A DNA stretch of 64,000 nucleotides from Mantis religiosa (lineage: Eukaryota > Arthropoda > Insecta > Mantodea > Mantidae). Below are positions 55,195 through 64,000 of the stretch, piece after piece. The stretch lies in contig CM060947.1 in assembly GCA_030765055.1 (NCBI GenBank), forward strand, positions 259,649,637-259,713,636, given 5' to 3'. The translations under genes were made by a program, and so were the position numbers. Within the stretch, counting starts at the first letter, position 1. Every line of letters begins with the position of its first letter. Below the pieces are notes generated by a model. The model saw nothing but the letters and a program-made list of their open reading frames with translations. It was not told the origin of the DNA and ran no database searches.

Positions 55195-56150
55195 TCTCAT
55201 GACATTCTCTACACCTATAAAAGCACTTGTTCCTCTAACCACTTCTAGTTAAAGATTATCTTACTGTACTTAAAAGGGAATACAGTAGACTTTACGTGAT
55301 ATTCAAATGTTTTGTATACATGACTTTGTCTACTCTTGTACAAACACTTATTGCTCTATCTACTTCATATGTAAAACATTTGACTACCACTTAAAGTCTA
55401 CTGTATTCCCTTGTAACTATAATTTGATAATGTTTATCATGAAGTAGATAGAGCAATAAGTGTTTGTACAAGAGTAGAGAAAGTCATGTATATAAAACAT
55501 TTGACTACCACTTAAAGTCTACTGTATTCCCTTGTAACTATAATTTGATAATGTTTATCTTGAAGTAGATAGAGCAATAAGTGTTTGTACAAGAGTAGAG
55601 AAAGTCATGTTTATAAAACATTTGACTATCACTTAAAGTCTACTGTATTCCCCTGTAACTACAATAAGATAATGTTTATTTTGAAGTAGATAGAGCAATA
55701 AGTGTTTGAACAAGAGTAGAGAAAGTCATGCATATAAAACATTTGATTGTCACTTAAAGTCTACTGTACTCCCTTGTAACTACAATAAGATAATGTTTAT
55801 CTTGAAGTAGATAGAGCAATAAGTGTTTGTACAGGAGTAGAGAAAGTCATGTATATAGTACTTTTGACTAACACTTAAAGTCTACTGTATTCCCTTGTAA
55901 CTACAATAAGATAATGTTTATCTTGAAGTACATAGAGCAATAAGTGTCTGTACAAGGGTAGAGAAAGTCATGTATATAAAACATTTGACTATCGCTTAAA
56001 GTCTACTGTATTCCCTTGTAACTACAATAAGATAATGTTTATCTGGAAGTAGATAGAGCAATAAGTGTTTGTACAAGGGTAGAGAAAGCCATGTATATAA
56101 AACATTTGACTATCGCTTAAAGTCTACTGCATTCTCTTGTTACAAAGTAC
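55195..56150. repeat. SatA array with internal orientation switch
   Basis: Plus-orientation units run from 55210 to about 55369. At TACTTCA/TATGTAAAAC the array flips and about six and a half units continue in minus orientation to 56145. The switch is within a unit, with no foreign sequence between. Confidence 0.9.
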
Positions 56151-56796
56151 TGATCAACTGTCAAAGCAATTAAAAGCAACATATTTACTGGTAAGGGATG
56201 TAAAATACTCGGCATTATAACTGTCTCGAGGGTTGGGTGGAGAGCCAATTAACTTGCTGTAAATAAAAGATCTAGTAACAAAAGAAACACGACTAACTGT
56301 AACAACTTTATTCATAAATGTCGTTTGTGTAAAGAGGCTTTTTAATAACCCTTGCTCTCAATATTACTCGCCAAAGGGAGTCCATGGAAAAAAAACCTCG
56401 AACTTGAATGAATCTATAAAGCCGCCTACAGGGAGAGGGAGAGAGAATTTCATTTCAATGGAATGGTGGACAAACCCTCTTGTTCCAATATTCCTTCCTT
56501 ACCTCTCGTGAACATTCCCGCCGAGAAAACGCTGGCGAATACTTACCTGAAAAACAAAAGAATGTTTTTATTAGAACATATCTAGCTTAAGAGTGAATCA
56601 TTTATGAATTTTTACACAAGTAAGTCATATTGTTGTTTTACAGGTTCTAACAAAACAAATTTTATTCTATAAAGCTTCGAAATTTATCTCCATTTTACAC
56701 AATTAATTATTTAATGTCATATAATGTTTACAAAAGCATTTTATAACTATTATACTAACAAGAGTACAGAAATCTACATAAAAGCGCACATCAATT
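56151..56796. other. Unassigned AT-rich DNA
   Basis: Nothing is recognised. Confidence 0.4.
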
Positions 56797-56880
56797 ATAA
56801 TCATCATCACCATCACCATCACCATCACCATTATCATCATCATCATCATTATCATTATTATCATTATCATTATTATTATT
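56797..56880 (+). repeat. (CAT/CAC)n and (TAT)n microsatellite
   Basis: A trinucleotide-type run rich in ATCATC, ACC and ATT. The His/Tyr-rich frame across it is an artefact. Confidence 0.93.
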
Positions 56881-56974
56881 TTAATTTTACGTCCTCCAAC
56901 ATTAGTTATGTAGGACGATGAATGGATTGGATGATATGATGCTCAGATGAGCGCAGGGTCCATAGAGCTCCTCT
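56881..56974 (-). repeat. SINE-2 tail fragment
   Basis: A single partial unit (GGACGATGAATGGATTGG…GCGCAGGGTCCATAGAGCTC) matches the SINE-2 tail. Confidence 0.75.
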
Positions 56975-57003
56975 AGGTACATGTTAATTTTCATTTTGGC
57001 CAT

Positions 57004-57523
57004 ATATAAGCTCGAGGGTATCTACCAGGGCAATCCAAACTGAGTGTAGACTAACCCTCTCTAATGACCAGGGAGTTACCGAGCTTTCCCGAAAAGGTGC
57101 CCGGCGCCTCCGTGGAGCTTTCCGTAGGACAAGACCTGGAGACTAACAAGTCCCCACATCAGGTCCGAAAACAAGACAGGATGGAAGTGGATACTCACGC
57201 ACGCCAACCCCAAAGGGGAAGGCTACCGATTAACCTCGGTAGGGCTGCCTGGTGATCTAGCACACCTTCTACTAGCTATGCTACCTAGTACGCGGGAATA
57301 TTAGTGGCTTCCCTCAACCCCGTCCGAAGACGTAGCTGATCTCCCACGGTATCGGGAACCACTGCCCTCACGAGTGCAACCCAATCCGAAGAACTCCCAA
57401 TCAGGAGGGGCTCGAATGTTCGGCCCGAGGTTCCTGTAGTAACGTCAGAATCACCACGAGTGCTAGGGGTTTGCAGCGCCGGCACCACGGCAGCTGAAGG
57501 GGACGATGTCTTCCGCTATGGGG
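57004..57523 (+). mobile_element. R1 copy D, complete, with 14-bp duplication
   Basis: A 520-bp copy is flanked by TTCATTTTGGCCAT (56990-57003) and TTCATTTGAGCCAT (57524-57537), 12 of 14 identical. It inserted into a copy of repeat X whose two halves align with 50870-51020. Confidence 0.85.
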
Positions 57524-57537
57524 TTCATTTGAGCCAT

Positions 57538-57690
57538 GTTTTTACTCATTAATTCTTCCCCAAAGGTTTGCGCGAAATTAATGCGAACTTATGGTAAAAA
57601 GAACACAAAACACCACCAATTAAAATTATTAATGCGAATTTTATAAATATATGACACCACAAAATCTTGCCTCAATCTACATTCCTTCTT
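57538..57690 (+). repeat. Repeat X, copy 2 (fragment)
   Basis: GCGAAATTAATGCGAACTTA…CACCACAAAATCTTGCC aligns with 50890-51020. Its left part (56975-57003) lies beyond R1 copy D. Confidence 0.75.
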
Positions 57691-57872
57691 GTTGATCTCG
57701 ATTTAAGTGGGAAACCGTTATTCGTTTGTTTATACCTTGCGCATACAAAGAGAATCAATTTTTGAATCTGTGGCACAGCATATGTGTTAAAAAGAAAGCT
57801 GTTGACTGCCACTGTATATGTGCACAAAAGGAAATAACGATAAAACAATCTCTACAAGTTTACCTTGAAATC

Positions 57873-57922
<50 letters not shown>

Positions 57923-58920
57923 TTTGTAGGAAAAATTTGTACAAATGTGTAAAGAGGACAGTGATAATACGACATGGTCGTTTTTCCTCTAGAACCCGTA
58001 AACCTTAAAACATAAAAATCTTGGCACATTTTGACTGTCACCATGGAAACCGTGCGACATATCTATTCGCACTTCGACTGTCACTTCTAACCAAATTAAT
58101 ATTTTGCACTGTGTCAATTAACAGCTTATACGGCGGTAAACTGCGTTCGGCAAAAGCCGTTTTAAGCTTTGAACCCAGTACAGGGCCTGAGAGCGAACCA
58201 TAATCGATCAATCATGAAACTAATTAATTTAATCCTTTAATTAATTATGGCATTAAATTTTCAAAGGGCTCCTGTTGTGGCATGCACAAAGATTTATACA
58301 GGGGGCAAGTGTATGGCGTCATCTTATGGTCGGCTGGCCACGAATACAGTTATTTGTGGCTGTCGGGTACAAGATCCGAGAGACGCGATATGTTCAATTA
58401 TATAGGGTTACTGATTGCGTAACTGGCACGGAAAGTAATGTTCAGTGTCCTCTAATAAAATATATATTTCTTATGTTAGGACGTCAAGAGTAGAGTACCC
58501 TAGGGCTCATAACGACCTTGGGGAGAAGTTGCGAAGGCTGTGAACATTGAACATGTCCAGAGGTATAAAGTTTAATAGCATATATATGTACAAAAGTTAA
58601 CATAAGACACATATTATAGTATACAGGCAATATGAACAACAATATGGAAAACAAAGCAGGGATAATTATATATGATACAAAATCAAACACTTGGCTTATG
58701 TCAGTACGTCTCAACCTTTGTGCAATGGATACCATTCATTGTTATTTATTAAATACATATACATTAAAAATAAACCTCCAACATGCATAAAAGATTTATT
58801 GTTAAAGAGTTGTCATCGGAACAGTTAGATACTACTTACAAAGCTACAGAAGCATTATCTGGATAATTTGTCATTCAGATAATCTTGTACAGAATAAAAA
58901 GGTTTAGAGAAAAGGTACTC
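57691..58920. other. Unassigned DNA with a long A run
   Basis: A run of about 43 A lies at 57877-57920 without a recognisable retroelement upstream. The rest shows no gene or shared repeat. Confidence 0.4.
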
Positions 58921-60335
58921 TCAAACAGCACTTTTAAAAACACCGAAATTATCAATTTTTTCTTTAAGAACATTAGGAAGTTCGCCAAATATTTTCATAG
59001 TTTCATAATGCACACCTTTCTGGAAGCAAGGAAGTTTAGTACTGGGATAATGGATATTGTACTTTTGTCTAGTGTTTATTCTGTGAATTACATTATTTGT
59101 TGTAAATAAGGCACGATTGCATACAAAGAAATTTAGGATCGAGAATATATACATGCAAGGAAGCGTTAATATCTTCAATCTTCTAAAAAGATCTTTACAG
59201 GAGCATCCGTTGTGGATGTTAGTAATGATTCTTAAAACCTTCTTTTGCATAAGAAATATTGTTTTACTTTCCACTGAGTTGCACCAAAATAATATTCCAT
59301 AATAGAGTTAAAGTATGCATAATATACTAATTTAAGTGTGTCAATAGAACTCACATTAACCAGCTCTCGGATAGCATAACAGGCAGGGCTGAGTTGAGGT
59401 TATGTGAGCTTTCCAATCTAAACATCTATCCACTTGAAGGCCCAGAAATTTTATGCCGTCAATCTCTTCTAGTAACATATCATTAATGCCGAAGCCACTA
59501 GCAAAACACAGCTAGGTTACAATGAATGATGAAAGAAGCTAGAAATGAAGGAGTATTTTAGGTTGGGTTACTTTATAACAGGATGACGTAGTAAAGCATA
59601 AATGTAGTACTTGCCTCAAGATTAAACGCCTTTAATCGCTGGACTAGGAAACTGAACTTCAAAACCATAAGACCATACCTCAGCCCATAAAACATAGCTA
59701 AAAGACCCAACGGCCTTTATCCTATAGACCAAAAACATTTAGCTATGAACCCACAACTCTTAACCCTAGAGCTACAGATCATACCTCAGGACCTACCCTC
59801 CAAATCCTACAGTTATTAACCTCCCAGACCAGCAACCTTTACCTGTGAAAATCCTGCAGCTCTTAACACTAGAGCTTCCAGATCATACAAAGGGACCTAG
59901 CCTCTAAATCCTACAGCTCTCAACCATACAGATCAACAGACTTCACCTGTGAAAACTGTTAACCCTAGAGCCTCAGATCATACCACAAGAGCTAAACATT
60001 AAATCCTACAGCTATTAAACTCCCATACCTGCAGCTCTACCATCATTCATCTTTCATTGTGTATGCGACGTACGAAAGGTTATAAATTTGACCACTTTTG
60101 TTTTGTCTAGATTCACAGATAGTTTGTTCACTTTAAGCCAGCATGACATACAGTTCAAGACATAATTCATTTTAATTATACACGTTTAATTTTGTACTAG
60201 TCACCAGGAAACTAGTGTCATCGTTAAAAAGAACTGTACTTGCAATGTCCTTTATATAAAGTGAGAGGTCATTTATATTGATCAGAAATAATAAAGGCCC
60301 TAACACGGAACCTTGGGGTACTCCAAGGTACCCCA
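58921..60335 (-). pseudogene. LINE-B reverse transcriptase 3' half, interrupted
   Basis: On the minus strand: a palindromic patch, then '…GPLLFLI' (about 60300) and 'SLYIKDIASTVLFNDDTSFLVTS' (F-A-D-D changed to F-N-D-D). 'KVNKLSVNLDKTKVVKFITFRTSH' runs to about 60060. After a foreign segment, 'GINDMLLEEIDGIKFLGLQVDRCLDWKAHI' (about 59500-59400) follows. An open frame at 59274-58921 then gives 'LMQKKVLRIITNIHNGCSCKDLFRRLKI' and 'HYPSTKLPCFQKGVHYETMKIFGELPN'. These are C-terminal motifs of Jockey/CR1-type LINEs. The 5' half is missing. Confidence 0.82.
59530..60045. repeat. Degenerate ~100-bp repeats inserted in LINE-B
   Basis: Four or five diverged units share AAATCCTACAGCTCTTAAC, CCCTAGAGC.TCAGATCATAC and CTTCACCTGTGAAAA. 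Landmarks at 59669, 59777, 59881 and 59976 give spacings of 95-108 bp. The block splits the LINE-B homology. I do not recognise the family. Confidence 0.65.
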
Positions 60336-61050
60336 AAAGATTAAATTATTTACTGCACATATTCCAAATTTTACAATTTTCAAATTTAGGCAACATTTAT
60401 TTGTCTTTAGCTTTTTAGTCTCATAGACATCACTAGACCACTACTTTTAGTCGTTGTGCCCTACCTTGCCAATGTTAAATTTGACCCATTATCTCTGCAA
60501 ATATTTAATATGAGTTAAGCTTTGTAAGATATATCCAACAACACCCTTAAAGTTGATTGATGAAAAATAAAATAACTTTGCTCGTGTAAGCGTACCTATC
60601 ACATATCTTAAATCAAAGATTGTTTCTCGTATTGTAAAGCGCCATATTCCGTTCGTACATTAAACCGGGAAGCGGTGGCTGATGTCACGTGCGTAGTGGC
60701 GAACCAATCTGCTTTGCGGTAAAACACCTAAACTTGAACATACACGACTAAAACGTGCCTTTGTGATGCAGCCTCCTACACAATCGATTTTGCTTACTTG
60801 AGTCGGCACATTGCAAAACCTTTCTTATACCATTCCAGGTTAGTAAAAACGTGGCGGATAAAACCTATTTATGTATTATCCATGGGGTCGACCTTTAGAA
60901 ACATCGGTTGCATAGCAACAAGAAGATAGTACTTCCAAAATCAATTTTGAATGCTTTAACGGTTTACACCTTCTGTTTCAGGTACTTTTTATACAAAAAA
61001 ACTTCACAAATATTAAAAGCAGTAGCATTATTAACAGTGAAGTATTCTTC
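60336..61050. other. Unassigned AT-rich DNA
   Basis: No motif-bearing frame or shared repeat is seen. Confidence 0.4.
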
Positions 61051-62063
61051 ATATTTAAGTTTGATTTATGAGTCACTATGTTTACACTCAAACTTCACTT
61101 ACTTGTTGTTGTATAATTGAAACGTTTTCAAGATTCTTCGATCACATCCTCAGCTGTTTGGTGACTAAATGAACCTTCCTCTTCTTCCACTACTACGGAG
61201 CACCGATCACTCTGCCATCTGGTGTCAGGGGCACTGAGTTTTAATACTTCATTTAAAGCCGGGATTTCAAAATTTATAACTTTATCACGGCTTTTGTTTA
61301 TGAATATCTTTTTCCCAAATATCCAATTCTTTGGGTGTACTTAAAGATTTTAACAGTTTAATGTTGTGGCCAATGTTGTGGTTTTCCTTCCAAAAATTGT
61401 GAAACTGCAGATTTTTCTGTTTGTTCAACTTAATGTTCCTCTGGTGTTCTTTTTGCCTGGTTAACAAGTTTCTCTTAGTTTTTCCTATGTAGCTTTTTCA
61501 TAGGTTTCACAATTAATCTGATAAATTCCTGATTTCAAATTGTTGGGAATTGTATTTTTCAGTGGTTTATTTAGCAGGTTCCTTAGACTGAATTTGTTTT
61601 GGGGTGTTAGTTTTAAGTTTAGTCATTTGAAGATTCGTTCAAATTTTCTAAGAGCCCATGGATGGTAGGTGAATTTTCTATATTTCCAATTTGTGTTTCT
61701 AAGTGGTGTGAGAGTCACACCATTTTTGGACAGAAAACCACAACATTGGCCACAACATTAAACTGTTAAAATATTTAAGTACACCCATAGAATTGGATAT
61801 TTGGGAAAAAATATTCATAAACAAAAACCGTGATAAAGTTATAAATGTTGAAATCCCGGCTTTAAATGAAGTATTAAAACTTAGTGCCCCTAACACCAGA
61901 TGGCAGAGGGATCGGAGCTCCGTAGTAGTGGAAGAAGAGGAAGGTTCATTTAGTCACCGAACAGCTGAGGATGAGATCGAATGGTCTTGAAAACGTTTCA
62001 ATTATACAACAAGTAAGTGAAGTTTGAGTGTAAACATAGTGAGTCATAAATCAAACTTAAATA
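61051..62063 (-). mobile_element. Penelope-like element segment flanked by its own inverted copy
   Basis: Left arm 61051-61392 and right arm 61728-62063 are inverted copies of one PLE 3' segment, about 335-340 bp each. Shared features include TTTAATGTTGTGGCC, the coding stretch 'LKSLSTPKELDIWEK', and an end ATTATACAACAAGTAAGTG. The 335-bp spacer continues the minus-strand element upstream. PLEs are known for insertions with partial tandem or inverted copies. Confidence 0.78.
61267..61745 (-). pseudogene. Penelope-like GIY-YIG endonuclease fragment
   Basis: On the minus strand 'NKFSLRNLLNKPLKNTIPNN' leads into 'LKSGIYQINCETYEKA' (about 61550-61500). After a one-base shift, 'GKTKRNLLTRQKEHQRNIKLNKQ' follows. 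The G-I-Y and the Y-(I)-G plus K-x-x-L-x-x-R-x-x-E-H are the signature of the GIY-YIG nuclease that Penelope-like elements carry after RT. It continues as 'FHNFWKENHNIGHNIKLLKSLSTPKELDIWEK'. A frameshift and a stop disable it; no RT is attached. Confidence 0.82.
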
Positions 62064-63165
62064 CAAAAAAACTTACTACTGTTAAATGCAATGAGAGATT
62101 CTGTAAGCGTCGGCAGGAAGTAGGCGAAGGTCGAGTGTCGTCCAGGAAACATTTGAAACACTATGCTGCAAGAGAAGAAAAACCGGTACAAGGTGAAGCA
62201 TACCAAGGAGGCCTTGGAAAGTCAATCAGACGTGATAAATTAACATGCATAGAGGCAAGTGTTTTTGGTTTTAGCAATATTTTTCGCGAAATTTCACGAA
62301 TTTTTCCTTTCTTCCAGAATATACATGTTTACCGATAAATGAGAAAATTTCTAATACTTTTAGTGTGCATAGAAAAATGTACATTAATTACAAATTACAT
62401 AAATAGAACTCCAATTTAACATCCATGTCTTCTTAGCATGAAAATGGAAGTCATGAAAAAAAATGTTTAAAACTTTAACGAAAGCAAGATAAAACTCAAC
62501 ACTTCAAGTCAATGCAGTGACATCATCAAGCTCACGGAAACAATATCTAAGCGGTACAATAATAAACTGACACCATAGCACCCGGCTGGTCCGTGATACC
62601 GAGAACTGTTTGTCGTAGGCTAACTGGAAATGTTATTTATTGGATAGCACACCGTGCACAGCAAAATCTCCTATCATGCTGACTAAGGATACTGAACTAC
62701 TAAGAAGCTATCTCAGTCATTACATTCACATGAAAATATCCCCTCTAAGGGCTTAGAAATGTCTTCCGAAATGCCCGTAAGTTAAAAAATGGATACAAAC
62801 AATACCTCACCTAGATTTAGAAGGTGAACTGTTCCCATTGCCTGTACTAACACGCTGGTCTAACTGGTTTAATCCAGTAGTTTACATTGCCTGATATTTT
62901 GCTGCAATTGCCTGTTTCTTTTCCAAAAAGAAATGCTGCGCAAAATGTATAAATTGATAACTTTTGCGATGCCAAATGCAGCAATATTGTAAATGTATAG
63001 GCAACATTTATTTCTGAAAACTGAAGATTGATAACAAATCCAAAATTAGAATTTCTGTCTAAACAGGAACTTGTGGCTCATCTTTTTTATCCCGAATTAA
63101 CTCTCAGAACCAACTGTGAAATATTGGAGTGTTCACTTTGGTAAGTGTACTTGTAGATCATTCCC
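62064..63165 (+). repeat. Repeat X, copy 3, without the two insertions
   Basis: From about 62260 it aligns with 47150-47392, 48638-49289 and 50191-50240 in order, skipping the Kolobok-like element and M1-d. The pre-insertion points are 62496-62499 and about 63120. It is cut at its right end by R1 copy E. Homology at 62064-62260 is uncertain. Confidence 0.8.
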
Positions 63166-63537
63166 GTAGGGGAGCGGATCCGTCCCCTTCAACTGCCGAG
63201 GTGCGAGCACTGCGGACCCTTAGCACTCGTGGTACCTCTGACGTTACTAGAGGAACCTCGGACCGAACATTCGAGCCCCTCCTTGAATGGAAGTTGTTCG
63301 GATTAGGTTGGACTCCAGGGGGCAGTGTGTTCCCGACACCCACGGGGAATTGGGTACCTCCTGCCAGACTACGGCCACCCGGAGGGGTGGAGGGTTGCTT
63401 CATAAGTCCCAGGTACTAGCCTGCAGAGCTAATAGGAGGTGCGCTAGATCGCCAGGCGGCCCCACCGAGGTTTCTGTAGTCTTCCCTGCGAGGTTGACGG
63501 GCGTAAGTGGCGTATCCACTTCCATCCTTTCTTGACG
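63165..63537 (-). repeat. R1 copy E (inverted, 5'-truncated)
   Basis: Reading from its 3' end CCCGTAGGGGAGCGGATCC to about the CTTCCATCC landmark, it aligns with copies A-D in reverse. It is inserted at the edge of repeat X copy 3 and followed directly by the mariner-derived array. Confidence 0.85.
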
Positions 63538-64000
63538 TTCTCAGATTGAGCTTCATTGAGTTGTCGCAACCAGGAACGCACAGTAGACACATCTATGGTA
63601 CCATCACCATATGCCTCACTCAACTGTCTTGGTTTGTTGTCACACGATGTTCTGTCTTCATTGAACTGTCGCAACCAGGAACGCACATTAGACACATCCA
63701 TGGTACCATCACTGCATAACTCACTCAATTGTTTTTGGTTTGTTGTCACACGATGTTCTGTCTTCATTGAACTGTCGTACCCAGGAACGTACATTAGACA
63801 CATCCATGGTACCATCACCACATGCCTCACTCAACTGTCTTGGTTTGTTGTCACACGATGTTCTGTCTTCATTGAACTGTCACACCCAGGAACGCACAGT
63901 AGACACAACCATGTTACCATCACCACATGCCTCACTCAACTGTCTTGGTTTGTTGTCACACGATGTTCTGCCTTCATTGAACAGCCACATCCAGGAACGC
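63538..64000 (-). repeat. 105-bp tandem array from mariner DNA-binding segment (runs off window)
   Basis: At least four units: TCTG(T/C)CTTCA at 63651, 63757, 63862 and 63967 (steps 106, 105, 105). On the minus strand a unit reads 'QLSEAYGDGT(I/M)DVSTVRSW' + 'LRQFNEDRTSCDNKPR', like the helix-turn-helix region of mariner/SETMAR-type transposases (…VYGD…V..W…F…GRTS…). As 105 is a multiple of 3, the minus-strand frame stays open across units (63444-63830). The array continues past the window end. Confidence 0.85.

Noticed and set aside
56797..56921. His/Tyr-rich small protein
   Set aside because: It is the translation of a trinucleotide microsatellite.
59740..59970. Telomere-like TTAACCCTAGA motifs
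   Set aside because: They occur once per ~100-bp degenerate unit rather than as short tandem repeats; insect telomeres typically use TTAGG arrays, none of which is present.

Overview
This 64 kb window reads as intergenic or heterochromatin-like DNA from a large, AT-rich, repeat-loaded arthropod genome. The best guess is a hemimetabolous insect, perhaps a cockroach relative, but the species cannot be fixed from sequence alone. The evidence is the mix of families: several mariner lineages, tRNA-derived SINEs, Ty3/gypsy, Jockey/CR1-like LINEs, Penelope-like elements, a Tc1-like element, and fragments resembling Kolobok and hAT. I see no convincing host gene, rRNA, true tRNA or CRISPR. Almost every long reading frame is transposon-derived or an artefact of a simple repeat.

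Layout. 0.6-2.5 kb: an inverted pair of an unclassified repeat (R1) with a tRNA-SINE (SINE-1) at its centre, then a second SINE (SINE-2) whose 108-bp tail is tandemly amplified. 3.2-5.9 kb: 121-bp satellite (SatA) blocks and a Penelope-like RT remnant. 7.1-8.4 kb: a mariner (M1-a). 9.0-12.8 kb: another mariner (M3) whose C-terminal coding segment has become an array of about 31 units of 85 bp. 13.4-17.2 kb: a SatA array and SINE-2/SINE-1 nests. 18.6-28.0 kb: a LINE C-terminus (LINE-A) with a 145-bp tandem 3' tail, split by a young 7.4-kb Ty3/gypsy element at 20133-27508 with an intact 723-aa gag. 29.1-30.5 kb: a 1.4-kb polypurine tract. 31.1-36.1 kb: SINE-2 and SatA arrays with higher-order repeats. 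36.8-38.4 kb: SINE-3 pieces. 38.5-42.06 kb: a mariner (M4) split by R1, which is itself split by a Tc1-like element. M4 carries an eight-unit, 127-bp tandem amplification of its DNA-binding segment. 42.1-46.0 kb: M1-b, M1-c and a different mariner (M2). 47.1-51.0 kb: an old repeat 'X' with a hAT-like C-terminus, holding a TTAA-flanked Kolobok-like element and M1-d. 51.6-56.2 kb: SatA, paired SINE-3 and a Jockey-like LINE (LINE-C). 57-63.5 kb: further R1 and X copies, another LINE (LINE-B) and an inverted Penelope GIY-YIG segment. 63.5-64.0 kb: a third mariner-derived tandem array (105 bp, in frame).

How it fits together. Insertions are nested deeply enough to order events: R1 into M4, then the Tc1-like element into R1; gypsy into the LINE-A tail; Kolobok-like and M1-d into X, with an empty X copy about 15 kb away. 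The most unusual theme is repeated conversion of transposon segments into tandem arrays: three separate mariner coding segments, a SINE tail and a LINE 3' tail. The gypsy element adds a near-textbook -1 frameshift signal, an 11-residue coiled-coil repeat in Gag, and a paradox: almost identical LTRs around a pol that has lost RT.
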